Positions 25,156-34,033 of a stretch of DNA of 64,000 nt are shown in pieces. The stretch is from NCBI GenBank assembly GCA_040768585.1, contig JAXGMQ010000001.1, positions 62,001 through 126,000 of the forward strand, read 5' to 3'. This stretch comes from JAXGMQ01 sp040768585 (GTDB lineage Bacteria > Caldisericota > Caldisericia > JAAYUI01). A model generated the notes under the pieces. That model saw only the letters and a program-made list of their open reading frames with translations, ran no database searches and was not told the DNA's origin. The position numbers and the translations under genes are program-made. Each line of letters begins with the position of its first letter. Within the stretch, counting starts at the first letter, position 1.

Positions 25156-25443
25156 TTATTCTACGATAGCCAGTACATCACGCTCTGAGAGAATCATGTA
25201 CTTGACATTATCAAGCTTGATCTCTGTGCCGCCGTATTTTGCGAAAATGACCTTCTGCCCTGGATTCAAGTCCATCGGCACCCTTGTTCCATTGTCAAGG
25301 AGCTTGCCGTTTCCAACAGCAATCACTTCACCTTTGATTGGCTTTTCCTTGGCTGTGTCCGGAATGTAGAGTCCGGATTTCATTGTCTCCTCTTCATCAA
25401 GAGGTCTGACAACAACTCTGTCACCGAGTGGTTTCAAATTCAT
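25156..25443 (-). CDS. groS: Co-chaperonin GroES (Hsp10)
   Basis: 95 residues. It shows the beta-barrel signature LKPLGDRVVVRPLDEEE, the mobile loop (TMKSGLYIPDTAKEKP) and the ending YMILSERDVLAIVE. It caps the GroEL chamber. GGAGGATG stands directly before the ATG. Promoter and CIRCE lie at 25462-25529. Confidence 0.97.
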   Translation of the reverse strand: MNLKPLGDRVVVRPLDEEETMKSGLYIPDTAKEKPIKGEVIAVGNGKLLDNGTRVPMDLNPGQKVIFAKYGGTEIKLDNVKYMILSERDVLAIVE

Positions 25444-25461
25444 ATCATCCTCCTCCGTATT

Positions 25462-25488
25462 TTAGCAGTCTAGAGTCCAGTCTGCTAA
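25462..25488 (-). promoter_or_regulatory. CIRCE-type HrcA operator (variant) before groES
   Basis: TTAGCAGTC (25462-25470), a 9-base spacer and GTCTGCTAA (25480-25488) match the 9-9-9 geometry with one mismatch between the arms. The left arm is identical to the variant arm before grpE. It lies between the promoter and the groES start. Confidence 0.85.
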
Positions 25489-25500
25489 TTTCACACTCGG

Positions 25501-25529
25501 ATTCTAATTTGTGAGAAAACTTTTGTCAA
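25501..25529 (-). promoter_or_regulatory. Promoter of groES-groEL
   Basis: On the minus strand TTGACA (25524-25529) and TAGAAT (25501-25506) are 17 bases apart, immediately upstream of the CIRCE operator. Confidence 0.75.
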
Positions 25530-25605
25530 GTGGTTTTGATTAAGTTTTGTACTGTATTTCTTTTCAGTTTAAAACATACATCAAAATACCTAGAGTAAAC
25601 GACTT

Positions 25606-25632
25606 TTAGCACTCTCAATCTTTGTCTGCTAC
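25606..25632 (+). promoter_or_regulatory. Degenerate CIRCE-like site before yitT-ftsEX
   Basis: TTAGCACTC (25606-25614) equals the canonical CIRCE left arm. After exactly 9 bases, GTCTGCTAC (25624-25632) matches the right arm at six of nine positions and the groES right arm at eight of nine. A TACAAT at 25630-25635 could be the -10 of the yitT operon, so a bound HrcA would cover it. Weaker than the other two sites. Confidence 0.45.
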
Positions 25633-25696
25633 AATGCCACAACCTTGAATAATACGACTGTTCATTTAAACTTAAGGCGAGCTTGGAGACAAATGC

Positions 25697-26629
25697 ATGA
25701 TCAATAAGAATTCGTTACAAAAAGAAATTGTTAGAGTTGTTGGTATAACTGTTGGAGTGGCGGTTGAGGCACTTTCATATGCTTTATTCTTAACCCCTTT
25801 CAAGATAGCTCCGGGCGGTATGGTGGCTGTCGCGATAATTATTCACGACGTCACAATAGGCATCCACTTACCATTTGTTGGGGCAGCGGGTCTTCCAATT
25901 GGATTGACATACTTCATCCTGAATCTCCCCTGGGTTTTTCTCTCCTGGAAGAGGATGGGCAAGAAATATGTTGTCAGAACCATCATTGTCTCGTTTGTTG
26001 TATTCGTCTTCATTGACAGCTTCATTGCTATGTTTGGCGATAACTTTCTCAATCTGGTTGATAAAACAAACCCAAGCAATAACCTGATGCTTGCCGCAAT
26101 CTTCGGTGGAATACTTAATGGTCTTGGCATTGGAATCACATTCAAAAATAGAGCTTCAGCTGGCGGTACCGACCTCATCTCTCAGGTTGTCCACTATTAC
26201 ACCGGCATCCCATTTGGACAAGCGATTCTTCTTGTTGACTCAATTGTTATTATCTGCCTCGGCTTCTACTTCAATAACGCCGCCATCTCACTCTATGCCT
26301 TCATTGCTCTCGTTGTCAGCTCGTTCGTAATTGACCTTGTCCAAGAGGGCATCTCCTACACAAAGCGTCTCACAATCGTTACAGACAATAAGGAAGAAGT
26401 GAAGCAGGGATTGCTCAATCACCTTGGAAGAGGTTTGACTGTCATCAAAGGTGAGGGGGGCTACAGCGGTTCTGAGAAGAGTGTTATGATGATTGCAGTC
26501 CACAGATCACAGATATCCCAGGCCAAAAACATTATCCTTGAGGCTGACCCATCGGCATTCATCATGATCTCACCTTTGAACGAAGTCATAGGGGAAGGTT
26601 TTAAAAAACCCAAAATTGAGGAGTGGTGA
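25697..26629 (+). CDS. YitT family membrane protein (DUF161/DUF2179)
   Basis: 310 residues with about six membrane segments in the first 215 residues. The family phrases FLTPFKIAPGGMVAVAIIIH and FKNRASAGGTDLISQVVHYYTG are clear. The soluble C-terminal DUF2179 domain contains KEEVKQGLLNHLGRGLTVIK. Function is unproven; proposed as a transporter or regulator. GGAG at about 25685 precedes the ATG. The gene heads a long operon with ftsE, whose ATG overlaps this stop by one base. Confidence 0.85.
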   Translation: MINKNSLQKEIVRVVGITVGVAVEALSYALFLTPFKIAPGGMVAVAIIIHDVTIGIHLPFVGAAGLPIGLTYFILNLPWVFLSWKRMGKKYVVRTIIVSFVVFVFIDSFIAMFGDNFLNLVDKTNPSNNLMLAAIFGGILNGLGIGITFKNRASAGGTDLISQVVHYYTGIPFGQAILLVDSIVIICLGFYFNNAAISLYAFIALVVSSFVIDLVQEGISYTKRLTIVTDNKEEVKQGLLNHLGRGLTVIKGEGGYSGSEKSVMMIAVHRSQISQAKNIILEADPSAFIMISPLNEVIGEGFKKPKIEEW

Positions 26630-27294
26630 TGCTCGATATAATTTCTGTTTCAAAGAAATACCAGAGCCAAATGGCTCTTCATGATGTGACCTTCTCCCTT
26701 TCCAAGGGAGAGTTTGCGTTTATCATGGGTCACTCTGGTTCTGGCAAAAGTACACTGTTGAAGATGGTCTATGGCGCATGCAAACCGACCTCTGGAAGGG
26801 TGATTCTGTTTAACAAGGATGTTGCCAAACTCAGTCCAAGATACACTGCTGCCCTTCGCAGGAAGCTTGGCATTGTGTTTCAAGATTACAAACTCATCCA
26901 AAGTAAAACCGTGTGGGAGAACATCGCTTTCGCTCTTGAGGTTCAGGGAGCGAGTTACTCTTACATCAAGCGTAAAGTTGCGGAATGCCTAGAATTTGTT
27001 GGTCTCAACCTCCGTTCTAGGGACTTCCCGCACATGCTCTCAGGTGGCGAGCAGCAAAGAGTTGGTATCGCACGGGCACTTGTTAACAACCCCCAACTTC
27101 TGCTTGCTGATGAGCCAACCGGGAACCTCGATTTTGAAAACTCCAAGACAATTCTTTCATTGCTTGGCGATGTCAACAATATGGGAACATCGGTTCTTGT
27201 TGCGACCCATGACAAGGAAATAGTGTCGATAACAAGAAAAAGACTCATCAAGCTCGACCATGGTCAGCTAACAGGAGACGGAAATGCTCACTAG
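26629..27294 (+). CDS. ftsE: Cell-division ABC ATPase FtsE
   Basis: 221 residues from ATG 26629, which overlaps the yitT stop by one base; GAGGAG precedes it. Walker A is GHSGSGKSTL, the signature LSGGEQQRVGIARAL and Walker B LLLADEPTGNLD. With FtsX it forms the envelope complex that activates peptidoglycan hydrolases at the septum. ftsX starts inside its last codons, and the M23 protein that FtsEX would control follows. Confidence 0.95.
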   Translation: MLDIISVSKKYQSQMALHDVTFSLSKGEFAFIMGHSGSGKSTLLKMVYGACKPTSGRVILFNKDVAKLSPRYTAALRRKLGIVFQDYKLIQSKTVWENIAFALEVQGASYSYIKRKVAECLEFVGLNLRSRDFPHMLSGGEQQRVGIARALVNNPQLLLADEPTGNLDFENSKTILSLLGDVNNMGTSVLVATHDKEIVSITRKRLIKLDHGQLTGDGNAH

Positions 27295-28168
27295 ACAAAT
27301 CCGCTGGGCGCTGAGGTCAATTTTCCGTTCCTTTGGCAGAACACTTGCTGCCATCACCGTCATGGCTGTCACAATCTTCCTTGTTGGGGCAACGCTGCTT
27401 CTTGGCATCGCTGGCACCAATTTTGGAAAAACAGCCAAAGAGAGATTCACGCTACCGGTTGAGCTCAAGGTTGAAGCTGATTCAACAGTTGCAAACAATC
27501 TTGCAACGCAGATTCAAGAAATGCCTGGTGTAAAAGAGGTACAGATTAACAATCCGGACGACGTCATGGTCGAGTTAGCCGACTATCTCAACATGAATTC
27601 CGATGACATCGTCAACTCAATTGGCTACAACCCACTCCAGTGGGAGCTTGTTGTGATTCCAGAAAACCCAGAGGACATCTCAAGCCTAGCTGAAGAGATA
27701 AGCAAATTCACAGTCGTTGATAAGGTTATTTTTGAGGAAGAGGTCATTGACAAATTTACAAACCTCTTTGTCATCTTTCAGTGGATTGCAGCAGGATTAG
27801 CTGTTCTGGCAATCATGGTGACAATGGTTGTGATTGGCTCAATAATTGCCCTATCTGTTGCATCTCGTAAAGAGGAGATTGAGGTCATGAGTCTCGTCGG
27901 AGCCCCCCCTTCCACAATTATTGGGCCTTACCTCATCGAAGGTATCTTCTACGGTGTCATCGGCGGAGGGTTGGCAGCGGCAGCGATATGGTTTGGATGG
28001 GGGTTCTTTCAAAACATGCTTGCTAGAGTGTTGCCGTGGTTTGATCTGAGGGTACAAGGTTCAATGTTTATTCTGATTGTTGTTGGAGTTGTGGCGTTTG
28101 GTTTCCTGACTGGACTTTTGTCAAGTTGGAGAGCGTCAGCAACTCACCTTGGGAGAATAAAAGCATGA
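27284..28168 (+). CDS. ftsX: Cell-division membrane protein FtsX
   Basis: 294 residues, overlapping ftsE by 11 bases. One membrane segment lies near residues 20-45, followed by an extracellular domain with VEVDS-like beta segments and LQWELVVIPENPEDISSL. Three segments follow in the C-terminal half (ASRKEEIEVMSLVGAP is the family loop). It passes the FtsE ATP cycle to an outside hydrolase. The next gene, an M23 coiled-coil peptidase starting on its stop codon, is the natural partner. Confidence 0.93.
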   Translation: MLTRQIRWALRSIFRSFGRTLAAITVMAVTIFLVGATLLLGIAGTNFGKTAKERFTLPVELKVEADSTVANNLATQIQEMPGVKEVQINNPDDVMVELADYLNMNSDDIVNSIGYNPLQWELVVIPENPEDISSLAEEISKFTVVDKVIFEEEVIDKFTNLFVIFQWIAAGLAVLAIMVTMVVIGSIIALSVASRKEEIEVMSLVGAPPSTIIGPYLIEGIFYGVIGGGLAAAAIWFGWGFFQNMLARVLPWFDLRVQGSMFILIVVGVVAFGFLTGLLSSWRASATHLGRIKA

Positions 28169-29343
28169 AAAAAGTTTTTGCAGCCATTTTGACTCTGCTT
28201 CTACTTGGAGTTTCCTTTTCAAGCGCGTCAGGCTACATGACGCTTGAACAGGAACTCGAAATTGCAAAAAACAACTACAGGTCTTCCAAATCTAAACTCG
28301 CAGCCGAAAAGAGCAGGTTGAATGTCCTTCGTGGTGACTATGCATCAAACGCAGAACAACTCAATGCAGTAAGTAAAGAAATAAACTCAGTTGAGTTTGA
28401 GCTTGAAAGACTCAAAACAGAGATTGAACGAACTGAGAAATCCATACTTAACACAAGGGAAGAACTCAACAATATTGGCGTCAACATCGACAAGAAGCGT
28501 GATCAGGTATCAGGACTCCTGAGGTTTGTCAACGAGATAAGCGACATCAGATTCATCGATTTTGTCTTCTCTGCAACAGATTTTTCCGAGATATCATCAA
28601 GAAACTCTACAATCAACCAGATACTCGACAGTGTTGTTGATGCGACGAACTCCCTCAAGGAGGAGACGGCGGGTCTCTATATCAAACAATCAAACCTCGA
28701 ATTTGAAGAGATACGGCTGTCTGATCTGAAGGAGAAAAGAGATGCAGAGAAAAAGAGTCTTGACTCCCTTTACTCAAAACACACCCAGCTTCAAAACTCA
28801 ATAAACAACGAGATAGCAACGAGTGACAGCAGGCGTAAGTACTACGAAAACCTTGAAAAACAATATACAGATGAGATGAACAGCATCTTCAAAGCCATCG
28901 AGGAACGCAATAGGCGTCTTCGTATGGATGGCCCATTCATCTGGCCCGTTGGTGGGTATGTGACATCACCATATGGAATGCGAGTACATCCAATCTCAGG
29001 TGTGTGGGCTATGCACTACGGTGTTGATATTTGGGAACCAGAGATAAATGGAAAGCCTATTTATGCCTCTGCCGATGGTGTGGTTGAACTTGCGCAGTGG
29101 TGGTACGGGTATGGAAACTGTGTAATCATCAGCCACGGATACAACGCCAAATATGGGGCGACCTTTGGAACGCTCTACGGACACCTCTCTCGATACAACA
29201 CTCAAAAAGGCGCAACAGTAAAGAAGGGTGATGTCATCGGCTTCATAGGCACAACGGGCAGAAGTACCGGTCCCCACCTCCACTATGAAATCAGGGTCAA
29301 TGGAAGCGCTCAAGACCCGATGAAGTATCTCCCACAGAAATAA
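28165..29343 (+). CDS. M23 peptidase with coiled coil (EnvC/PcsB-like), FtsEX partner
   Basis: 392 residues from ATG 28165, overlapping the ftsX stop by 4 bases (ATGA). Residues 1-22 are a signal peptide. A long coiled coil spans about 25-240. The C-terminal M23 (LytM) domain has HxxxD in MHYGVDIWEP and HLHYEIRVNG, so the zinc site looks intact. That means it may cut peptidoglycan itself, unlike E. coli EnvC, which lacks the metal ligands. Gene order supports FtsEX control. Confidence 0.9.
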   Translation: MKKVFAAILTLLLLGVSFSSASGYMTLEQELEIAKNNYRSSKSKLAAEKSRLNVLRGDYASNAEQLNAVSKEINSVEFELERLKTEIERTEKSILNTREELNNIGVNIDKKRDQVSGLLRFVNEISDIRFIDFVFSATDFSEISSRNSTINQILDSVVDATNSLKEETAGLYIKQSNLEFEEIRLSDLKEKRDAEKKSLDSLYSKHTQLQNSINNEIATSDSRRKYYENLEKQYTDEMNSIFKAIEERNRRLRMDGPFIWPVGGYVTSPYGMRVHPISGVWAMHYGVDIWEPEINGKPIYASADGVVELAQWWYGYGNCVIISHGYNAKYGATFGTLYGHLSRYNTQKGATVKKGDVIGFIGTTGRSTGPHLHYEIRVNGSAQDPMKYLPQK

Positions 29344-29389
29344 TAAATAATCCATGAACCAAAGGGTATAAGGAAGTAGAGAAGAAAAG

Positions 29390-30562
29390 ATGCAGAACAA
29401 GAATTTATGGACAGTTATAACGGTGACGCTTGTGGTTATTGCCTTTGGAATTGGCATGTTCACAGGCATTTTGATAACACCAAAGAGTGGTGATGGTAGT
29501 CTTGCCCAGTATCCATATCTCCAGAGAGCTGTTGATGCAGCACTGGGCAGCTATGTGCAAAAACTTGATGATGAGAAGTTGGCAAAGGCGTTCCTGGGTG
29601 GTCTTGACCCATGGTCAACATTCTACAACGCAGAAGAGTTCGAGCTCTTTAACGAAGCGACAACGGGCAACTACTCAGGCATTGGTGTTTTGATTTCACT
29701 CGATGAAACAATGCAGTATGCCAGATGCGCTCAGATTTTCAAACCATCTCCAGCCAATGATGCCGGTGTCGAAGAGGGCTGGCTCATTGTCGAAGTCGAT
29801 GGTGAGGACGTCACCGGCTTGGAACTTGACCTTCTTGCCTCAAAAATCAGGGGCCCAGCTGAAACAAAAGTTGTTATCACATTCAACAACAGCGGACACC
29901 TGATCACAAAGGAAATCATCAGAAGCAATGTAAAAGTCAACACTGTAACATATGATGTTTTCTCAGAGGAAAGTGTTGCCTACATCAAGCTGTCATCATT
30001 TATGCCGCAGAGTCCAGGAGAACTTCACGAAGCCCTTGAATATTGCAAGCATCGTGGCGCAAAATACTACATCCTCGACCTCAGAAACAACACAGGTGGG
30101 CTACTGAGCTCATGTCAACTGATTGCAAATCTATTCCTCGAAGATGGACCCCTTGTGCATGTTGTGGACAAAAACGATGTAAAACAGACCATGAAAACGA
30201 CAGGCACAAGATTCCCATATCCATTGGCAGTTTTGACAAACCGATGGTCGGCATCAGCTTCTGAGATTCTAGCAGGAGCTCTTCAAGACCGAGAAGCTGC
30301 AACAATCATCGGCAACAGGACATTTGGCAAGGGACTCGTCCAACAAGTCTTCCCAGGCAATGATGGCACAGCCATGAAGATATCTATTCAGCAATACCTA
30401 ACTCCAAATGAACACGAAGTGCAAGGGTTTGGCATCTCACCTGATATTGCAGTGATACCAGATCCATATCTCCTAGAAAGAATGCCTATCGATCCAAGGG
30501 ATGATGAAGTAGTGCAGACGGCAATAAAGCATCTACTTTCCGATGAAGGAGAAGATAACTAA
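29390..30562 (+). CDS. S41 C-terminal processing peptidase (CtpA-like)
   Basis: 390 residues with one N-terminal membrane anchor (VTLVVIAFGIGMFTGILI). A PDZ domain follows (about 95-175, GVEEGWLIVEVDGEDV). The S41 catalytic domain shows the Ser in WSASASEILAGAL and the Lys in NRTFGKGLVQQ. It trims or degrades envelope proteins, and in Gram-positives it is often linked to peptidoglycan hydrolase control. It sits between the M23 peptidase and the ATPase, so a role in turnover of the FtsEX-hydrolase system is plausible. Confidence 0.9.
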   Translation: MQNKNLWTVITVTLVVIAFGIGMFTGILITPKSGDGSLAQYPYLQRAVDAALGSYVQKLDDEKLAKAFLGGLDPWSTFYNAEEFELFNEATTGNYSGIGVLISLDETMQYARCAQIFKPSPANDAGVEEGWLIVEVDGEDVTGLELDLLASKIRGPAETKVVITFNNSGHLITKEIIRSNVKVNTVTYDVFSEESVAYIKLSSFMPQSPGELHEALEYCKHRGAKYYILDLRNNTGGLLSSCQLIANLFLEDGPLVHVVDKNDVKQTMKTTGTRFPYPLAVLTNRWSASASEILAGALQDREAATIIGNRTFGKGLVQQVFPGNDGTAMKISIQQYLTPNEHEVQGFGISPDIAVIPDPYLLERMPIDPRDDEVVQTAIKHLLSDEGEDN

Positions 30563-30564
30563 AA

Positions 30565-33153
30565 ATGAAGTGGCATGCGCAGAAACTAGAGTCAATATTT
30601 GAGAAATTAGAGGCAAGCAAACAGGGTCTCTCGAAGGAAGAGGCTGCGAGAAGGCTTGCTGAAAATGGCCCAAATGTGATTGATGTGAGTGAGAGAAGTA
30701 CTGTGTGGCAGATGATTGTTGCCCAGTTCATCAACCCTCTCATCATAATCCTTATCGGCGCATGCGTTGTTTCCTTTATTCAACGAGATATTTTTGATGC
30801 AGGCGCAATCTTGGTTGTTGTTATCCTCAATACTGTTCTTGGTGTTATTCAGGAATACAAGGCTGAAGGCGCAATCGAAGCGCTTCGAAAGATGACAGCT
30901 CCCAAGGCAAAGGTCATGCGAGATGGCAACGTGTTTGAGGTGAATGCTGTTGACCTTGTGCAAGGAGATATCGCAATCATCGCCTCTGGTGACCTTGTAC
31001 CTGCCGACCTTAGACTCACTGAAACAATCGCCCTCGCCTGCAATGAGGCAATTTTGACTGGCGAGTCCAAACCAGCCAAAAAGGACTACAGAGCAGTGGT
31101 TGATGAGAACGCCACGTACGGCGACTGGTTCAACACCGCTTTCATGGGCTCAACCGTCGCAACAGGTAGGGGTGTTGGCGTGGTTGTTGGCACCGGCATC
31201 AACTCAGCAATGGGCAAGGTTGCATCGAGCTTAGCATCAGTCAAAAAAGAAAAAACAACACTTGAAAAGCAACTTGCCTCGCTTGGACTCATACTTGGCA
31301 TTATTTTTCTCTTTGTTAGCGCTCTGGTTTTCATAATCGGTGTGATTCAAAACAGTGGAGACTGGTCTCATCAGTTACTATTTGCTGTTTCGCTTGCAGT
31401 TGCCGCAATTCCGGAGGGTTTGCCCGCTGTTGTGACCATTGTTCTATCGATTGGCACAACTCGCATGAGCAAAGAAGGAGCGATTATTAGAAAGCTCTCT
31501 TCTGTTGAAACACTCGGCGCAACAACGGTTATCTGTACCGATAAAACGGGCACACTCACAGAGAACAGGATGAAGGCTGAGAAGGCAGTCATCGACAACA
31601 AGACTATTGACCTTCACAGGGAACAACCCGCAAGCCTTGGGCCGATGGCAAAGATTGCGGCTGGTTGCAACGACGCCACCTACAACTCAGATGGCGCTTT
31701 CACTGGCGACCCAACCGAGATTGCCCTATTACAATTTGCAATGGGACTCGGAATCGACTCGCATAACATCCCACCAAGAGTTGATGAAATCTCGTTTGAC
31801 TCAGCCAGAAAGGCAATGACGACAGTTCACAGTGAACACGGCAAAACCTTCGCCTACACGAAAGGCGCGTTTGAGGTAGTTCTTGGCATGTCCAACAAGA
31901 TGCTTGTAGATGGCAAGACTATTGAGATTGACGAGAGAACCAGAATCGAGCTTGATACAAAAGGTTCTGCTCTAACCAAAGAAGGTTACCGAGTGATGGG
32001 TTTTGCCTACAAACACGCACCTATTGCCGAACCAGAGGATAGGGTTGAAGAGAAGGATTTGACACTCGTTGGGTTTATTGCGCTCAAAGACCCAATCAGA
32101 TTTGATGTACCAGACGCCGTTGCAAGCTGCAAGAGAGCCGGGATCAAGACTGTCATGGTGACAGGTGATCACCCAGAGACGGCGATGATATACGCCAAGA
32201 AACTTGGTATCGCAAGCGAAGGCGACAAGCCTGTGACTGGCGTTGATTTCGTTACAAAGGGTGACTCTATAGTTGATATAATTCCTCACACATCAGTCTT
32301 CGCTCGCGTTGCTCCAGAACACAAACTAAAGATAGTGGAAACCCTCCAGAAGGAGGGTCACATCGTTGCTATGACCGGTGATGGCGTCAATGATGCCCCA
32401 GCCCTCAAAAAAGCCAATATCGGTGTCTCAATGGGAATCACGGGTTGTGAGGTTGCCAAGGATGCCGCTTCACTCATTCTTACAGACGACAGCTTCGCAA
32501 CGATTGCCAAGGCTGTTTATGAGGGAAGAGTAATCTTTGACAATATCAAAAAGTTCATTTGGTACATGCTCGGAGCTAACATCGGAGAGGTTTTCCTCAT
32601 CTTCCTTGCTCTCATTACTGGCAACCAAGCCCCACTTGCTGCCATTCAGCTCCTTTGGATAAATCTTCTCACAGACAGTCTCCCCGCCCTTGCTCTTGGA
32701 GTCGAACCTGCCGAGAAGGGAATCATGGACAGACCACCGCGAAATCCCAAAACAAAACTTCTCTCTGGTTCGTTTCTTATAGACATCGTCTTCCGTGGGA
32801 TTGTGATGGGAACAGTCGTGTTCCTTGCGTACCTGGTTGGTGAGAGTTCGGGTGACCACACACTTGGCATGACGTTTGCCTTCTCAACGTGTGTCGTGGC
32901 TGAGCTTGTGCTTGCATATGCCTGCAGATCCTTCACAAAAACCATGCTAGAGATGAATCCATTGACAAATCTACAACTTATTGGCGCAATCGCGATTTCA
33001 TTTGTGGCTTTCCTTCTCACATTTCTGTTCCCGCAGGTCTTCAAAACCACGACAATCGGTCTCAAGGATATTGGCATCATCGTTGGTTTGGGTATAATTC
33101 CAGCAGTGACAGTTGATGTGTGGAAACTAATGAAGAGGATTGCAAAGAGATAA
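30565..33153 (+). CDS. P-type Ca2+-type ATPase (type IIA)
   Basis: 862 residues. The phosphorylated Asp is D326 in CTDKTGTLTEN. The actuator has the TGES motif (AILTGESKPAKK), and the ATP domain has KGAFE and TGDGVNDAPALKKA. The PEGLPAVVTIVLS segment in M4 is typical of SERCA/PMR1 calcium pumps, so calcium export is likely; substrate choice is not proven. About ten membrane segments are seen. It begins two bases after the S41 stop and overlaps gmk by one base, so it is mid-operon. Confidence 0.92.
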   Translation: MKWHAQKLESIFEKLEASKQGLSKEEAARRLAENGPNVIDVSERSTVWQMIVAQFINPLIIILIGACVVSFIQRDIFDAGAILVVVILNTVLGVIQEYKAEGAIEALRKMTAPKAKVMRDGNVFEVNAVDLVQGDIAIIASGDLVPADLRLTETIALACNEAILTGESKPAKKDYRAVVDENATYGDWFNTAFMGSTVATGRGVGVVVGTGINSAMGKVASSLASVKKEKTTLEKQLASLGLILGIIFLFVSALVFIIGVIQNSGDWSHQLLFAVSLAVAAIPEGLPAVVTIVLSIGTTRMSKEGAIIRKLSSVETLGATTVICTDKTGTLTENRMKAEKAVIDNKTIDLHREQPASLGPMAKIAAGCNDATYNSDGAFTGDPTEIALLQFAMGLGIDSHNIPPRVDEISFDSARKAMTTVHSEHGKTFAYTKGAFEVVLGMSNKMLVDGKTIEIDERTRIELDTKGSALTKEGYRVMGFAYKHAPIAEPEDRVEEKDLTLVGFIALKDPIRFDVPDAVASCKRAGIKTVMVTGDHPETAMIYAKKLGIASEGDKPVTGVDFVTKGDSIVDIIPHTSVFARVAPEHKLKIVETLQKEGHIVAMTGDGVNDAPALKKANIGVSMGITGCEVAKDAASLILTDDSFATIAKAVYEGRVIFDNIKKFIWYMLGANIGEVFLIFLALITGNQAPLAAIQLLWINLLTDSLPALALGVEPAEKGIMDRPPRNPKTKLLSGSFLIDIVFRGIVMGTVVFLAYLVGESSGDHTLGMTFAFSTCVVAELVLAYACRSFTKTMLEMNPLTNLQLIGAIAISFVAFLLTFLFPQVFKTTTIGLKDIGIIVGLGIIPAVTVDVWKLMKRIAKR

Positions 33154-33725
33154 TGGGTGGAAAGGGAACTCTCTTTGTATTATCTGGGCCTTCGGGAGCT
33201 GGGAAGACAACGGTTGAGGACAGACTCACTACTGAGCTCGATTTGTTTGTATCGATTTCCATGACCACAAGACCAAGAAGGGCCAATGAAACAGATGGAA
33301 TCGACTACCTCTTTACGGATAAGAACAACTTCAATCTAATGGTATCAAGGGGTGAAATGCTCGAGTGGGCAAATGTTCACGGCAATCTCTATGGCACACC
33401 GAGGGAGCCGATCGAGAAAAGAATCAAAGAAGGCAAAGACTCCCTGCTTGTAATCGACATACAGGGAGCGAATCAGATTCGCAGGATTATCCCATCATCA
33501 ATCCTTATCTTTCTTTTGCCTCCTTCTATTGGTGAATTAAGGAAAAGGTTGATGGGAAGAAACACTGACTCGATTCAAACAATTGATTCAAGGCTTGAAG
33601 TTGCGCAGGAAGAAATCGCTTCTTCCTTGATTTATGACTACTCTGTGGTAAACCACAACATCGCCCAGGCAACAATTGATGTTGCTTGCATAATAATGAA
33701 CTGCACTTCCAGGAGGAAACAGTGA
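33153..33725 (+). CDS. gmk: Guanylate kinase
   Basis: 190 residues from ATG 33153, overlapping the ATPase stop by one base. P-loop is LSGPSGAGKTT, with GMP-binding SMTTRPRR and DGIDYLF. It makes GDP from GMP using ATP. rpoZ follows with a 4-base overlap, the common gmk-rpoZ order. The ribosome site is weak, consistent with coupling to the ATPase gene. Confidence 0.95.
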   Translation: MGGKGTLFVLSGPSGAGKTTVEDRLTTELDLFVSISMTTRPRRANETDGIDYLFTDKNNFNLMVSRGEMLEWANVHGNLYGTPREPIEKRIKEGKDSLLVIDIQGANQIRRIIPSSILIFLLPPSIGELRKRLMGRNTDSIQTIDSRLEVAQEEIASSLIYDYSVVNHNIAQATIDVACIIMNCTSRRKQ

Positions 33726-34033
33726 TAGATAGAGCAAAGATAGAGAAGTTCATCGAGAAGATGGATGACAATAAGTATTTGGCAACCCTCTTCCTCATCA
33801 AGAGGATCGCCCAGCTTCAGGAAAGACAGACTAAGCTCATAGCGGGTTCTCAGAGGTTCATGGTGGAACAGGCAATTGATGAATTTCTTGAGGGTAAATA
33901 CCAGTTTGCCTACAAGGAGCCAAGAGCAACCAAACCAGTTCTGGAAGAACCAATCATTCCAGAGGCTGAAGACCTCAGTATCGATGATGACCCACTGAGC
34001 ATCGATGAGGAAGACGAGGAAAAGACCGAGTAA
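33722..34033 (+). CDS. rpoZ: RNA polymerase omega subunit (divergent)
   Basis: 103 residues from GTG 33722 (GTGA overlap with gmk, AGGAGG before it). The N-terminal part IDRAKIEKFIEKMDDNKYLATLFLIKRIAQLQERQTKL aligns loosely with omega. The C-terminal third is an acidic tail (EEDEEKTE end). Identity rests mainly on the gmk neighbour and general pattern, and the family match is weaker than usual. It assists assembly of beta-prime. Confidence 0.75.
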   Translation: MIDRAKIEKFIEKMDDNKYLATLFLIKRIAQLQERQTKLIAGSQRFMVEQAIDEFLEGKYQFAYKEPRATKPVLEEPIIPEAEDLSIDDDPLSIDEEDEEKTE

